A stretch of DNA of 19,980 nucleotides, taken from an uncultured Clostridia bacterium. Its GTDB lineage: Bacteria; Bacillota; Clostridia; UBA1381. The translations under genes were made by a program, and so were the position numbers. Each line of letters starts with the position of its first letter. The first letter of the stretch is position 1. The notes below the pieces were generated by a model. The model was not told the origin of the DNA. It saw only the letters and a program-made list of their open reading frames with translations, and made no database searches. Positions 7,828-14,040 of the stretch are shown here, in pieces. The DNA is taken from NCBI GenBank assembly GCA_910585485.1, contig CAJUEZ010000035.1:1-19980 (forward strand). Direction: 5' to 3'.

Positions 7828-8343
7828 ATGAACGCAGTCGAAAGACGAGAGGAGATTATAAGACTTATAACCACGAGTGATGAGCCAATATCCGGAAACG
7901 CGCTGTCGAAGAGACTTGCTGTTTCAAGGCAGGTAATAGTTCAGGATATTGCGCTTTTGAAAGCGTCCGGTTATGATATACTCTCTACAAATAAAGGATA
8001 TGTGCTGAGCGATAAAGCCGCTTCATGCACAAGAGTGTTTAAAGTATGGCATACAAACGAGCAGACTGAGGATGAATTGAAGACGATAGTGGATATAGGC
8101 GGAACAGTAGTAGATGTGTTTGTATGGCACAGAGTATACGGCAAAATAGAGGCGAAGCTTAATATTTCTTCAAGACGTAATGTTCAGCAGTGCATTGAAG
8201 GACTGGTAAGCGGAAAATCCACCGCTTTAATGAATATAACATCAGGGTATCATTATCATACTGTAAGAGCGGACAGCGAGGAAACGCTTAATCTTATAGA
8301 AAAAGCTCTTGAGGAAAAGAAATATCTTGCACCGGAAATATAA
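7828..8343 (+). CDS. niaR: NAD biosynthesis repressor NiaR (HTH_11 plus 3H domain)
   Basis: NiaR represses NAD synthesis and niacin uptake genes when nicotinic acid is present. The 171-residue protein has an N-terminal winged helix-turn-helix (residues 6-60, with ALSKRLAVSRQVIVQDI as the recognition region). This is followed by a 3H domain whose conserved histidines appear at 75 (VWHTN), 101 (VWHRVYG) and 142/144 (GYHYHTV); they probably bind a metal. It begins 14 nt after nadC with a weak AGAGG ribosome site, so it is the last gene of the nad operon. A palindrome over the operon's -35 box is the probable binding site, making this a self-limiting circuit. An upstream overlapping frame starting at 7681 belongs to nadC DNA read out of frame and is not used. 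Confidence 0.93.
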   Translation: MNAVERREEIIRLITTSDEPISGNALSKRLAVSRQVIVQDIALLKASGYDILSTNKGYVLSDKAASCTRVFKVWHTNEQTEDELKTIVDIGGTVVDVFVWHRVYGKIEAKLNISSRRNVQQCIEGLVSGKSTALMNITSGYHYHTVRADSEETLNLIEKALEEKKYLAPEI

Positions 8344-8344
8344 G

Positions 8345-8372
8345 ATCAGGGCATATGCCCTGATTTTTTTTT
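8345..8372 (+). terminator. Rho-independent terminator of the nad operon
   Basis: ATCAGGGCATATGCCCTGAT (8345-8364) is a perfect palindrome immediately after the niaR stop. It is followed by an unbroken T run to 8372, so it can fold into a GC-rich hairpin with a tiny ATAT loop. Confidence 0.92.
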
Positions 8373-8441
8373 GTAATATGAATAATAAGTAATTCATGAG
8401 GGAAAATAATACTGTAAAATAATGTACAGGAGGCTATTGGC

Positions 8442-8648
8442 ATGTGTCACAAGCAAATAAAAATTACAACATATGACAGACTTTTAAGGTCATGGGAGAA
8501 TTCAATGGAGATGGTGCGTGATTTTCAGAATTACGCGGATATTACTGATGATAATGAAAAAGCAAAACAGGCATTTTATGACTTCGCCGAAACAAGCGCG
8601 CAGAATGCGTCAAAGTTTCGTGACTTGCTGTTAGAGTATAAAAACTAA
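8442..8648 (+). CDS. Small hypothetical protein, 68 residues
   Basis: This gene is not recognised. A perfect AGGAGG ribosome site stands 8 nt before the ATG, the best ribosome site in the neighbourhood, which is the main reason to believe it is translated. The product starts MCHKQIKITTYDRLLRSW and is mostly charged and amphipathic, so a small helical bundle or hairpin is likely. It has no signal peptide, membrane segment or cysteine motif (a single Cys at residue 2). It stands between the nad terminator and the thiS promoter, whose -35 box begins only 7 nt after its stop, so it is probably a separate short transcript that can read into the thi leader. No convincing promoter was found in front of it. 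No function is proposed. Confidence 0.7.
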   Translation: MCHKQIKITTYDRLLRSWENSMEMVRDFQNYADITDDNEKAKQAFYDFAETSAQNASKFRDLLLEYKN

Positions 8649-8654
8649 AAGCAC

Positions 8655-8682
8655 TTGACAAAATCGGAAAAATTGTTATAAT
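8655..8682 (+). promoter_or_regulatory. Promoter of the thiSGH-tenI operon
   Basis: A perfect TTGACA (8655-8660) and perfect TATAAT (8677-8682) are separated by 16 nt. TG at 8674-8675 gives an extended -10. It is the strongest promoter in the window. The predicted transcript starts near 8689, only about 12 nt before the leader hairpin. Confidence 0.9.
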
Positions 8683-8700
8683 AATTAGTAGAGTGAAACT

Positions 8701-8763
8701 AAAGGTTACACGAAGGGGTCTACCACCACGGGTAGAACCGTCTTTGTGTAACCTTTTTATTTT
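8701..8763 (+). ncRNA. Probable HMP-PP riboswitch (thiS motif) with aptamer inside the terminator
   Basis: A long hairpin occupies almost the whole leader. The outer stem pairs 8701-8711 with 8746-8756 (11 perfect bp) and extends by 4 more pairs, one of them G-U. An inner stem pairs 8717-8724 with 8731-8739 with one bulged A, closing a short ACCACG loop. The outer stem runs into a TTTTT-A-TTTT tract, so it is also an intrinsic terminator. Placement directly before thiS, tiny size and embedding of the conserved-looking inner part in the terminator stem fit the thiS-motif class, whose ligand is the thiamin pyrimidine precursor HMP-PP. A competing fold exists: GGT (8717-8719) with ACC (8725-8727), and ACGG (8728-8731) with CCGT (8738-8741). 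Such a switch would be expected to allow transcription when HMP-PP is plentiful. The class call rests on context and architecture, not a covariance search. Confidence 0.75.
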
Positions 8764-8787
8764 GCAAATAGTAAAGGAGAAAGTATT

Positions 8788-8979
8788 ATGATTACACTAA
8801 ACGGTAAAGAAAATAAAACGTACGACAATCTAAATGAGCTTCTTCGTGAAAATAATTTCAGAAAGGAGCGTATCGCCGTAGAAATTAATGGAGTGATAAT
8901 AAAAAAGGATGATTATGAAATAACTCCTATAGAGGACGGAGATACGATAGAGGTAGTGGCATTCATGGGCGGAGGCTGA
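8788..8979 (+). CDS. thiS: Sulfur carrier protein ThiS
   Basis: ThiS is a ubiquitin-like carrier whose C-terminal Gly is converted to a thiocarboxylate and gives its sulfur to ThiG for thiazole formation. The 63-residue length and beta-grasp pattern fit. The start MITLNGKENKTYDNLNELL, the EINGVIIKKDDYE middle and the tail VVAFMGGG with terminal Gly-Gly are characteristic. An AAAGGAG site lies 8 nt before the ATG. It is the first gene after the leader RNA. No thiF (the ThiS adenylyltransferase) lies in this window, so ThiS must be activated by an enzyme encoded elsewhere. MoaD is an alternative for the fold, but the neighbours make ThiS secure. Confidence 0.95.
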   Translation: MITLNGKENKTYDNLNELLRENNFRKERIAVEINGVIIKKDDYEITPIEDGDTIEVVAFMGGG

Positions 8980-9035
8980 TATAATGGACGGTTTTATCTC
9001 AATTTGTATATTTCAGAAAAAAGGAGTAGAAAACA

Positions 9036-9809
9036 ATGGACGATAAACTAATAATTCAGGGACACGAATTTACATCAAGATTTATTCTCGGATCGGGCAA
9101 GTATTCGCTTGACCTTATAAAAGCGGCGGTTGAGAATGCAGGTGCGCAGATTATAACGCTTGCCCTGCGCCGCGCGGCAACGGGCAATGTAGCGAATATT
9201 CTTGACTACATACCGGAAGGAGTAACGCTTCTCCCGAACACCTCAGGCGCGCGAAACGCCGGCGAGGCGGTAAGAATAGCGAGATTGGCAAGAGAGGTCG
9301 GTTGCGGTGATTTTATTAAGATAGAGTGTATAAGAGACTCAAAATATCTTTTACCCGACAACACCGAAACTATCAAGGCAACGGAAATCCTCGCAAAAGA
9401 GGGCTTTGTTGTAATGCCGTATATGTATCCTGATTTGAATGCGGCGCGTGACTTAAAGAACGCAGGCGCGGCAACGATTATGCCGTTAGGTGCGCCGATA
9501 GGTTCAAACAAGGGACTTTGCACAAAGGAATTTATACAGATTTTGATTGATGAAATTGATTTGCCGATAATCATAGACGCAGGTATCGGCAGACCGTCTC
9601 AGGCTTGCGAGGCGATGGAAATGGGCGCGGCGGCTGTTATGGCAAATACCGCTATTGCGACTGCAGGAGACGTCCCGGCAATGGCGTGCGCGTTTAAACG
9701 GGCGATTGAGGCAGGACGCGCGGCGTATCTTAGCGGACTGGGACGAGTTATAGAAAAGGGAGCGAGCGCGTCGTCGCCGCTCACGGGATTTTTGGAGATG
9801 GATTCGTGA
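9036..9809 (+). CDS. thiG: Thiazole synthase ThiG
   Basis: ThiG builds the thiazole phosphate ring from 1-deoxyxylulose 5-phosphate, dehydroglycine and the ThiS thiocarboxylate. The 257-residue TIM-barrel protein shows FTSRFILGSGKY near residue 12, LLPNTSGARNAGEAVR near 65, and the Schiff-base lysine Lys95 in DFIKIE. It also has the phosphate-binding IIDAGIGRPSQACEAMEMG near residue 180 and VMANTAIA. The length is usual for the family. An AAGGAG site lies 9 nt before the ATG. The 56-nt gap to thiS holds no recognisable gene. The product is released as a tautomer that TenI can aromatise, and a TenI-like gene ends the operon. Confidence 0.96.
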   Translation: MDDKLIIQGHEFTSRFILGSGKYSLDLIKAAVENAGAQIITLALRRAATGNVANILDYIPEGVTLLPNTSGARNAGEAVRIARLAREVGCGDFIKIECIRDSKYLLPDNTETIKATEILAKEGFVVMPYMYPDLNAARDLKNAGAATIMPLGAPIGSNKGLCTKEFIQILIDEIDLPIIIDAGIGRPSQACEAMEMGAAAVMANTAIATAGDVPAMACAFKRAIEAGRAAYLSGLGRVIEKGASASSPLTGFLEMDS

Positions 9810-9869
9810 AACGAACAGCAGAAATACAAGGGGCTGGTGTCCCTGAGGATTTTATAGGAGGACTAAAAA

Positions 9870-11021
9870 GTGGAACATAGAATTGACCATATGAAATACC
9901 TTCCTGATATGGAGGTGATTAAGTCTGATATTCTGGATGAAGTTATAACTGAAATGGAAGCGTATGATTACGATAAGTACACCGCGTCAGACGTAAGCCG
10001 CGCGCTTAATAAGGACAGCGTTACACCCGAGGACTTTAAGGCGCTTTTGTCGCCTGTGGCACTGCCGTTTTTGGAGGAGATGGCCAGGAAGGCTCAGGCG
10101 GAGACGAGAAAGCACTTCGGCAATTCCATTTATATGTTCACACCGCTCTATATCGCAAATTACTGCGAAAACTACTGTATTTACTGCGGTTTTAACTGTC
10201 ACAATAAAATAAACAGAGCAAAACTTACGTCAGAGGAGATTGACAGGGAGATGCAGGAAATTGCAAAAACAGGCTTGCAGGAAATCCTCATTCTGACTGG
10301 TGAGAGCCGTAAGATGTCGGACGTGAAATACATAGGCGAGGCGTGTAAAACAGCGAGAAAATATTTTAAGCTGGTAGGAGTTGAGGTGTACCCGATGAAC
10401 AGCGATGAGTACGCGTATCTGCACGAGTGCGGCGCGGACTTTGTAACGGTGTTTCAGGAGACATACAACAGCGATAAATATGAAACGCTTCACCTGGAGG
10501 GACACAAGCGCATTTTCCCATACCGCTTCTGCGCGCAGGAGAGAGCAATCCTCGGCGGAATGAGGGGAGTGGGCTTCGCTGCGCTTCTGGGACTTGACGA
10601 TTTCAGAAAGGACGCGTTTGCTACAGGTATGCACGCGTATCTATTACAGCGCAAGTATCCGCATGCGGAAATAGCCTTTTCGTGCCCGAGACTAAGACCG
10701 ATTATCAACAATGATAAAATCAATCCAAAGGACGTGCATGAACCGCAGTTATTGCAGATAATATGCGCATACCGTCTGTTTATGCCGTTTTCAAACATTA
10801 CAATATCAACCCGTGAGTGTGAGAGGTTCAGAAACAATGTTATAAAAATTGCGGCTACAAAGATAAGCGCCGGTGTTTCAACGGGTATAGGCGACCACAG
10901 CGGCGAGAAAAAAGGCGACGAGCAGTTTGAAATTTCTGACCCGAGAAATGTGGACGAAGTATATAAGGCGATTGAGGATGCAGGCTTACAGCCTGTTATG
11001 AGCGACTATGTTTATGTATGA
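9870..11021 (+). CDS. thiH: 2-iminoacetate synthase ThiH (radical SAM)
   Basis: ThiH cleaves L-tyrosine by radical SAM chemistry to give dehydroglycine (2-iminoacetate) for ThiG. It is the oxygen-sensitive alternative to the glycine oxidase ThiO used by aerobes. The 383-residue product has the cluster motif Cys99-x3-Cys103-x2-Cys106 (NYCENYCIYCGF). ILTGESRKMSDVKYI near residue 140, VEVYPMNSDEY, QETYNSDKYETLH and the C-terminal AGVSTGIGDHS block are typical ThiH features. Translation probably starts at a GTG, because a perfect AGGAGG stands 8 nt before it. The next in-frame ATG is 7 codons later without such a site. ThiH rather than ThiO fits an anaerobe. Confidence 0.95.
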   Translation: MEHRIDHMKYLPDMEVIKSDILDEVITEMEAYDYDKYTASDVSRALNKDSVTPEDFKALLSPVALPFLEEMARKAQAETRKHFGNSIYMFTPLYIANYCENYCIYCGFNCHNKINRAKLTSEEIDREMQEIAKTGLQEILILTGESRKMSDVKYIGEACKTARKYFKLVGVEVYPMNSDEYAYLHECGADFVTVFQETYNSDKYETLHLEGHKRIFPYRFCAQERAILGGMRGVGFAALLGLDDFRKDAFATGMHAYLLQRKYPHAEIAFSCPRLRPIINNDKINPKDVHEPQLLQIICAYRLFMPFSNITISTRECERFRNNVIKIAATKISAGVSTGIGDHSGEKKGDEQFEISDPRNVDEVYKAIEDAGLQPVMSDYVYV

Positions 11022-11586
11022 TGTCATAGCTGTTTCAAACCGAGCTCTTTGTAATGATTTTTTAGGACAGCTCAAGAAAATAAACGGGGAGGGTATTCCT
11101 GTAATTCTCCGCGAGAAGGATTTATCCGAGAGGGAATATGAGACACTCGCAAAACAGATTATGGCTTTTTGCCCCGATGTTATTTTGCATACGTTTATAA
11201 ATACGGCAAGAAAACTGGGATGTAAAAGAATACATTTGCCAATGAATATTTTTAGGACGGCGGACTTGACGGAGTTTGATGTTGTCGGAGCGTCAATACA
11301 TTCCGCTCAGGAAGCGGCTGAAGCGCAGAATATAGGAGCGTCATATGTAACGGCAGGCCATATCTTTGCAACCGACTGCAAAAAAGGGGTTGAACCGAGA
11401 GGGCTTGACTTTTTGAGAAACGTCTGTGAAGCTGTTACAATACCCGTTTTCGCGATAGGCGGAATGACGCCTGAAAACGCGCCGTCGGCAATTGACGCGG
11501 GCGCTGCGGGAATTTGTATAATGTCGGGTTTTATGCGATGTGAAGATGTCGGAAAATATATGGAAAAAGTGCGGAAAATCTATTGA
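11008..11586 (+). CDS. tenI: TenI-like thiazole tautomerase (ThiE/TenI family)
   Basis: The 192-residue TIM-barrel protein belongs to the ThiE/TenI family. Its segment AGHIFATDCKKG (His118 within it), followed by a GxxPRGLDFL pattern and VFAIGGMTP, matches Bacillus TenI (GHVFETDCKKG, IAIGGMTPD). ThiE would have a GPxFxTxTK segment, and the DGVHLGQ motif expected of ThiE reads RIHLPMN here. TenI aromatises the ThiG product to thiazole phosphate carboxylate, with a histidine at the position of His118 implicated. The gene overlaps the end of thiH by 14 nt, so the two are coupled. A start two codons later (11014) is equally possible. An automatic pipeline would probably name it thiamin phosphate synthase (thiE), and dual function cannot be excluded. 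Confidence 0.75.
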   Translation: MFMYDVIAVSNRALCNDFLGQLKKINGEGIPVILREKDLSEREYETLAKQIMAFCPDVILHTFINTARKLGCKRIHLPMNIFRTADLTEFDVVGASIHSAQEAAEAQNIGASYVTAGHIFATDCKKGVEPRGLDFLRNVCEAVTIPVFAIGGMTPENAPSAIDAGAAGICIMSGFMRCEDVGKYMEKVRKIY

Positions 11587-11611
11587 AAAAAATGATGGTT
11601 TCATATATAAT
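11583..11611 (+). promoter_or_regulatory. Internal promoter for araA
   Basis: TTGAAA (11583-11588) overlaps the tenI stop codon and is followed after 17 nt by a perfect TATAAT (11606-11611). Transcription would start near 11618, about 30 nt before the araA ATG. There is no terminator between tenI and araA, so read-through from the thi operon is also possible. Confidence 0.65.
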
Positions 11612-11647
11612 AATTCTATCTAATACATAAAAAGGAGAACGGAAAAT

Positions 11648-13126
11648 ATGAAATCAATAAAAGAATTTGAGTTCTGGTTTGTTACGGGAAGCCAGTTCCT
11701 CTATGGTCAGGAAACTCTTGACCAAGTGGCAAAGGACAGCGAGGCTATGGTTAAGGGCCTTAACGAGTCGGGTAAAATGCCGTGTAAAATCGTGTGGAAG
11801 CCGACGGTAAAATCACCTGCGGAGATTACAAAGCTCTTTAAGGAAGCGTCGTATGACGACAAGTGCGCCGGCGTTATCGCATGGATGCACACTTTCAGCC
11901 CGTCAAAAATGTGGATAAACGGCTTAAAGGACTTCAAGAAGCCCTACTGCCATTTCCATACGCAGTTCAACCGTGAAATTCCGTGGAATGAGATTGATAT
12001 GGACTTCATGAACCTGAACCAGTCGGCACACGGCGACAGGGAACACGGTTTTATCGGCTCAAGACTTCGTATGCCGAGAAAAATTATCGTAGGCTACTGG
12101 GAGGACGATGAACCGCAGACGAAGCTGTCAAACTGGATGAGAAGCGCGTGCGGTTACGCGCTGTCGCAGGAACTTAAAATGGTTCGTTTCAGCGATAACA
12201 TGCGTCAGGTTGCCGTTACAGAGGGCGATAAGGTTGAGGCTGAGATTAAGTTTGGCTGGGATGTTGAGTACAGAGCGGTAGGCGATTTGGTGGACGTTTT
12301 AAGCGAGGTTACCGACGCTGAGGTTGACGCCAAAATGAAGGAATACGAGAGCCGTTATACAATGGATACCGACAATATTGACGCTGTACGTTATCAGGCT
12401 AAAGAGGAAATCGCCATAAGAAAGATTTGCGAGGAGTTTGACTACAGCGCGTTTGTAACGCATTTTGACACGCTCCATGAGCTTGAACAGCTCCCCGGAC
12501 TTGCGGCGCAGAATATGATGGCTGACGGTTACGGCTTCGGCGCGGAGGGCGACTGGAAGGTTGCCGCTATGGATGCTATAATGAAGGCCATGGCTGAGGG
12601 CATGAATGGCGGTACGGCGTTCATGGAGGACTATACATATCATCTTGAAAAGGGCAATGAGCATATTCTCGGTGCGCACATGCTGGAGGTATGTCCGCTC
12701 GTTGCGGCTGATAAGCCGAAAATTCAGGTTCATCCGCTTGGTATAGGCGGCAAGGGCGACCCTGCAAGACTTGTGTTCGACTCAAAGAACGGCGACGCTA
12801 TAGTTGCCTCGCTTGTTGATATGGGCGGCAGAATGAGACTTATTGTAAACGATATTAAAGCTTGCAATCCGCTAAAGCCTATGCCGAAACTCCCTGTTGC
12901 AGGAGTTATGTGGAAACCGCTTCCGTCGCTTGAGGTATCGGCGGAGTGCTGGATAATGGCAGGAGGCGCGCACCATAGCGTGCTGTCATATGATGTTACA
13001 GCTGAAATGATGAAAGACTGGGCGAACATGATGGGAATTGAGTTCGTTCATATCGGCGAGAATACCACGACAGAGAGCATGGAAAAAGAACTTTTCTGGA
13101 ACGATATAGCGTATAAATTGAAGTAA
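11648..13126 (+). CDS. araA: L-arabinose isomerase AraA
   Basis: AraA converts L-arabinose to L-ribulose, the first step of arabinose use, with Mn2+ in the cytoplasm. The 492-residue length and start FEFWFVTGSQFLYGQETL are diagnostic. The metal ligands known from the family are present at Glu300 (AEGDWK), Glu327 (MEDYTY), His344 (GAHMLEVCP) and His443 (GGAHHSV). An AAGGAG site lies 10 nt before the ATG. The coding sequence uses many GAC, AAG, GGC and TTC codons compared with the AT-rich flippase, suggesting selection for strong expression. No araB, araD or araR is in the window, so the kinase, epimerase and regulator lie elsewhere. No operator palindrome was recognised around its promoter. 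Confidence 0.97.
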   Translation: MKSIKEFEFWFVTGSQFLYGQETLDQVAKDSEAMVKGLNESGKMPCKIVWKPTVKSPAEITKLFKEASYDDKCAGVIAWMHTFSPSKMWINGLKDFKKPYCHFHTQFNREIPWNEIDMDFMNLNQSAHGDREHGFIGSRLRMPRKIIVGYWEDDEPQTKLSNWMRSACGYALSQELKMVRFSDNMRQVAVTEGDKVEAEIKFGWDVEYRAVGDLVDVLSEVTDAEVDAKMKEYESRYTMDTDNIDAVRYQAKEEIAIRKICEEFDYSAFVTHFDTLHELEQLPGLAAQNMMADGYGFGAEGDWKVAAMDAIMKAMAEGMNGGTAFMEDYTYHLEKGNEHILGAHMLEVCPLVAADKPKIQVHPLGIGGKGDPARLVFDSKNGDAIVASLVDMGGRMRLIVNDIKACNPLKPMPKLPVAGVMWKPLPSLEVSAECWIMAGGAHHSVLSYDVTAEMMKDWANMMGIEFVHIGENTTTESMEKELFWNDIAYKLK

Positions 13127-13138
13127 AACAAAAATAAT

Positions 13139-13981
13139 ATGAAAAAAATAATAAGCTTTATTATAACGGTTTTAATATTTTTCACTCTTGCGGGATGCAG
13201 CATCGAGAATGATATACCTGAACATTCGTCGTTTGAGGTGCATTATATTGATGTGGGGCAAGCGGACTGTGCGCTTGTGATATGTGATGGAGACGCTATG
13301 CTTATAGACGGCGGAAACGTCGGGGACAGCAGACTTGTCGCGTCATATTTGAAACAGCAGGGGATAGACAACTTGGAATATGTTGTATGCTCGCACGCGC
13401 ATGAGGACCATGTCGGAGGATTGTCCGCGGCATTGTCGGTCGCAAATGCCGGAGCGGTGTACGCGCCGAAAACCGGAGCTGATACAAAGGCATACAAAGA
13501 TTTTGTCAATAAAGTAAAAAAGCAAGGACTAAAAATAAAGAATCCGAAGGCGGGAGAGAGAATTTCAATCGGAAGCGCCGGCATTGAATTTTTAGGACCT
13601 ATAAACGAAAGAGGAAAAGAAACCAACAGCACGTCAATAGTGTTAAAAATAACATACGGAAACACATCGTTTTTATTTACGGGTGATGCGGAACGTGATG
13701 AGGAGGAAGAGATTTTATCAAGCGGCGCGAATCTTAAATCCACTGTTTTAAAGGTGGGACATCATGGGTCTTCCGGTTCAACATCATATCCTTTTCTGCG
13801 CGCTGTTATGCCGCAATACGCTGTGATAAGCTGTGAGAAGGATAATTCTTACGGGCATCCTCACAAGGAAACTATGAGCAAACTTTATGACGCGGAAACA
13901 GAAATATACAGAACAGATACTCAGGGACATATTGTAATGTCAAGCGATGGGGAGAATATAGAGATTCAAACCGAAAAATAG
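13139..13981 (+). CDS. Lipoprotein with ComEC/Rec2-type metallo-beta-lactamase domain
   Basis: The 280-residue protein has a signal peptide, MKKIISFIITVLIFFTLAGC, with a lipobox LAGC that would lipidate Cys20 and anchor it outside the cytoplasmic membrane. The rest is a metallo-beta-lactamase fold. It has IDVGQADCALV near residue 37, the metal motif His86-x-His88-x-Asp90-His91, LFTGDAE with Asp183, and KVGHHGSSGSTS with His208-His209. This combination is that of the soluble C-terminal domain of ComEC, believed to act on DNA during uptake, and of its free-standing relatives. The true substrate of free-standing forms is mostly unknown. The gene follows araA by 12 nt but has no visible ribosome site, so translation may depend on coupling to araA. 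Link to arabinose use is not evident. Confidence 0.85.
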   Translation: MKKIISFIITVLIFFTLAGCSIENDIPEHSSFEVHYIDVGQADCALVICDGDAMLIDGGNVGDSRLVASYLKQQGIDNLEYVVCSHAHEDHVGGLSAALSVANAGAVYAPKTGADTKAYKDFVNKVKKQGLKIKNPKAGERISIGSAGIEFLGPINERGKETNSTSIVLKITYGNTSFLFTGDAERDEEEEILSSGANLKSTVLKVGHHGSSGSTSYPFLRAVMPQYAVISCEKDNSYGHPHKETMSKLYDAETEIYRTDTQGHIVMSSDGENIEIQTEK

Positions 13982-13990
13982 TTAAAAAAT

Positions 13991-14025
13991 AAAAAGCTGT
14001 AAAAACATAGTTTTTACAGCTTTTT
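13991..14025. terminator. Bidirectional terminator between the lipoprotein gene and ptsI
   Basis: A perfect 16-bp inverted repeat pairs 13991-14006 with 14010-14025 around a 3-nt loop. It has A runs on the left and T runs on the right, so it works for both converging genes. A second hairpin, AAGCTGA (14030-14036) with TCAGCTT (14041-14047), includes the ptsI stop codon and repeats the AGCTG core, so the two could pair alternatively in ptsI mRNA. Confidence 0.9.
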
Positions 14026-14040
14026 TTGTAAGCTGAAACA

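Noticed and set aside
8701..8763. TPP riboswitch as explanation of the thiS leader
   Set aside because: The leader is too short and lacks the CUGAGA and other conserved blocks of the TPP aptamer.
8984..9029. A 15-codon frame between thiS and thiG
   Set aside because: It has no ribosome site and its end overlaps the thiG ribosome site; probably chance.
9828..9846. Small GGG/CCC hairpin between thiG and thiH
   Set aside because: Only about 4 pairs and no T tract; too weak for a terminator or switch.
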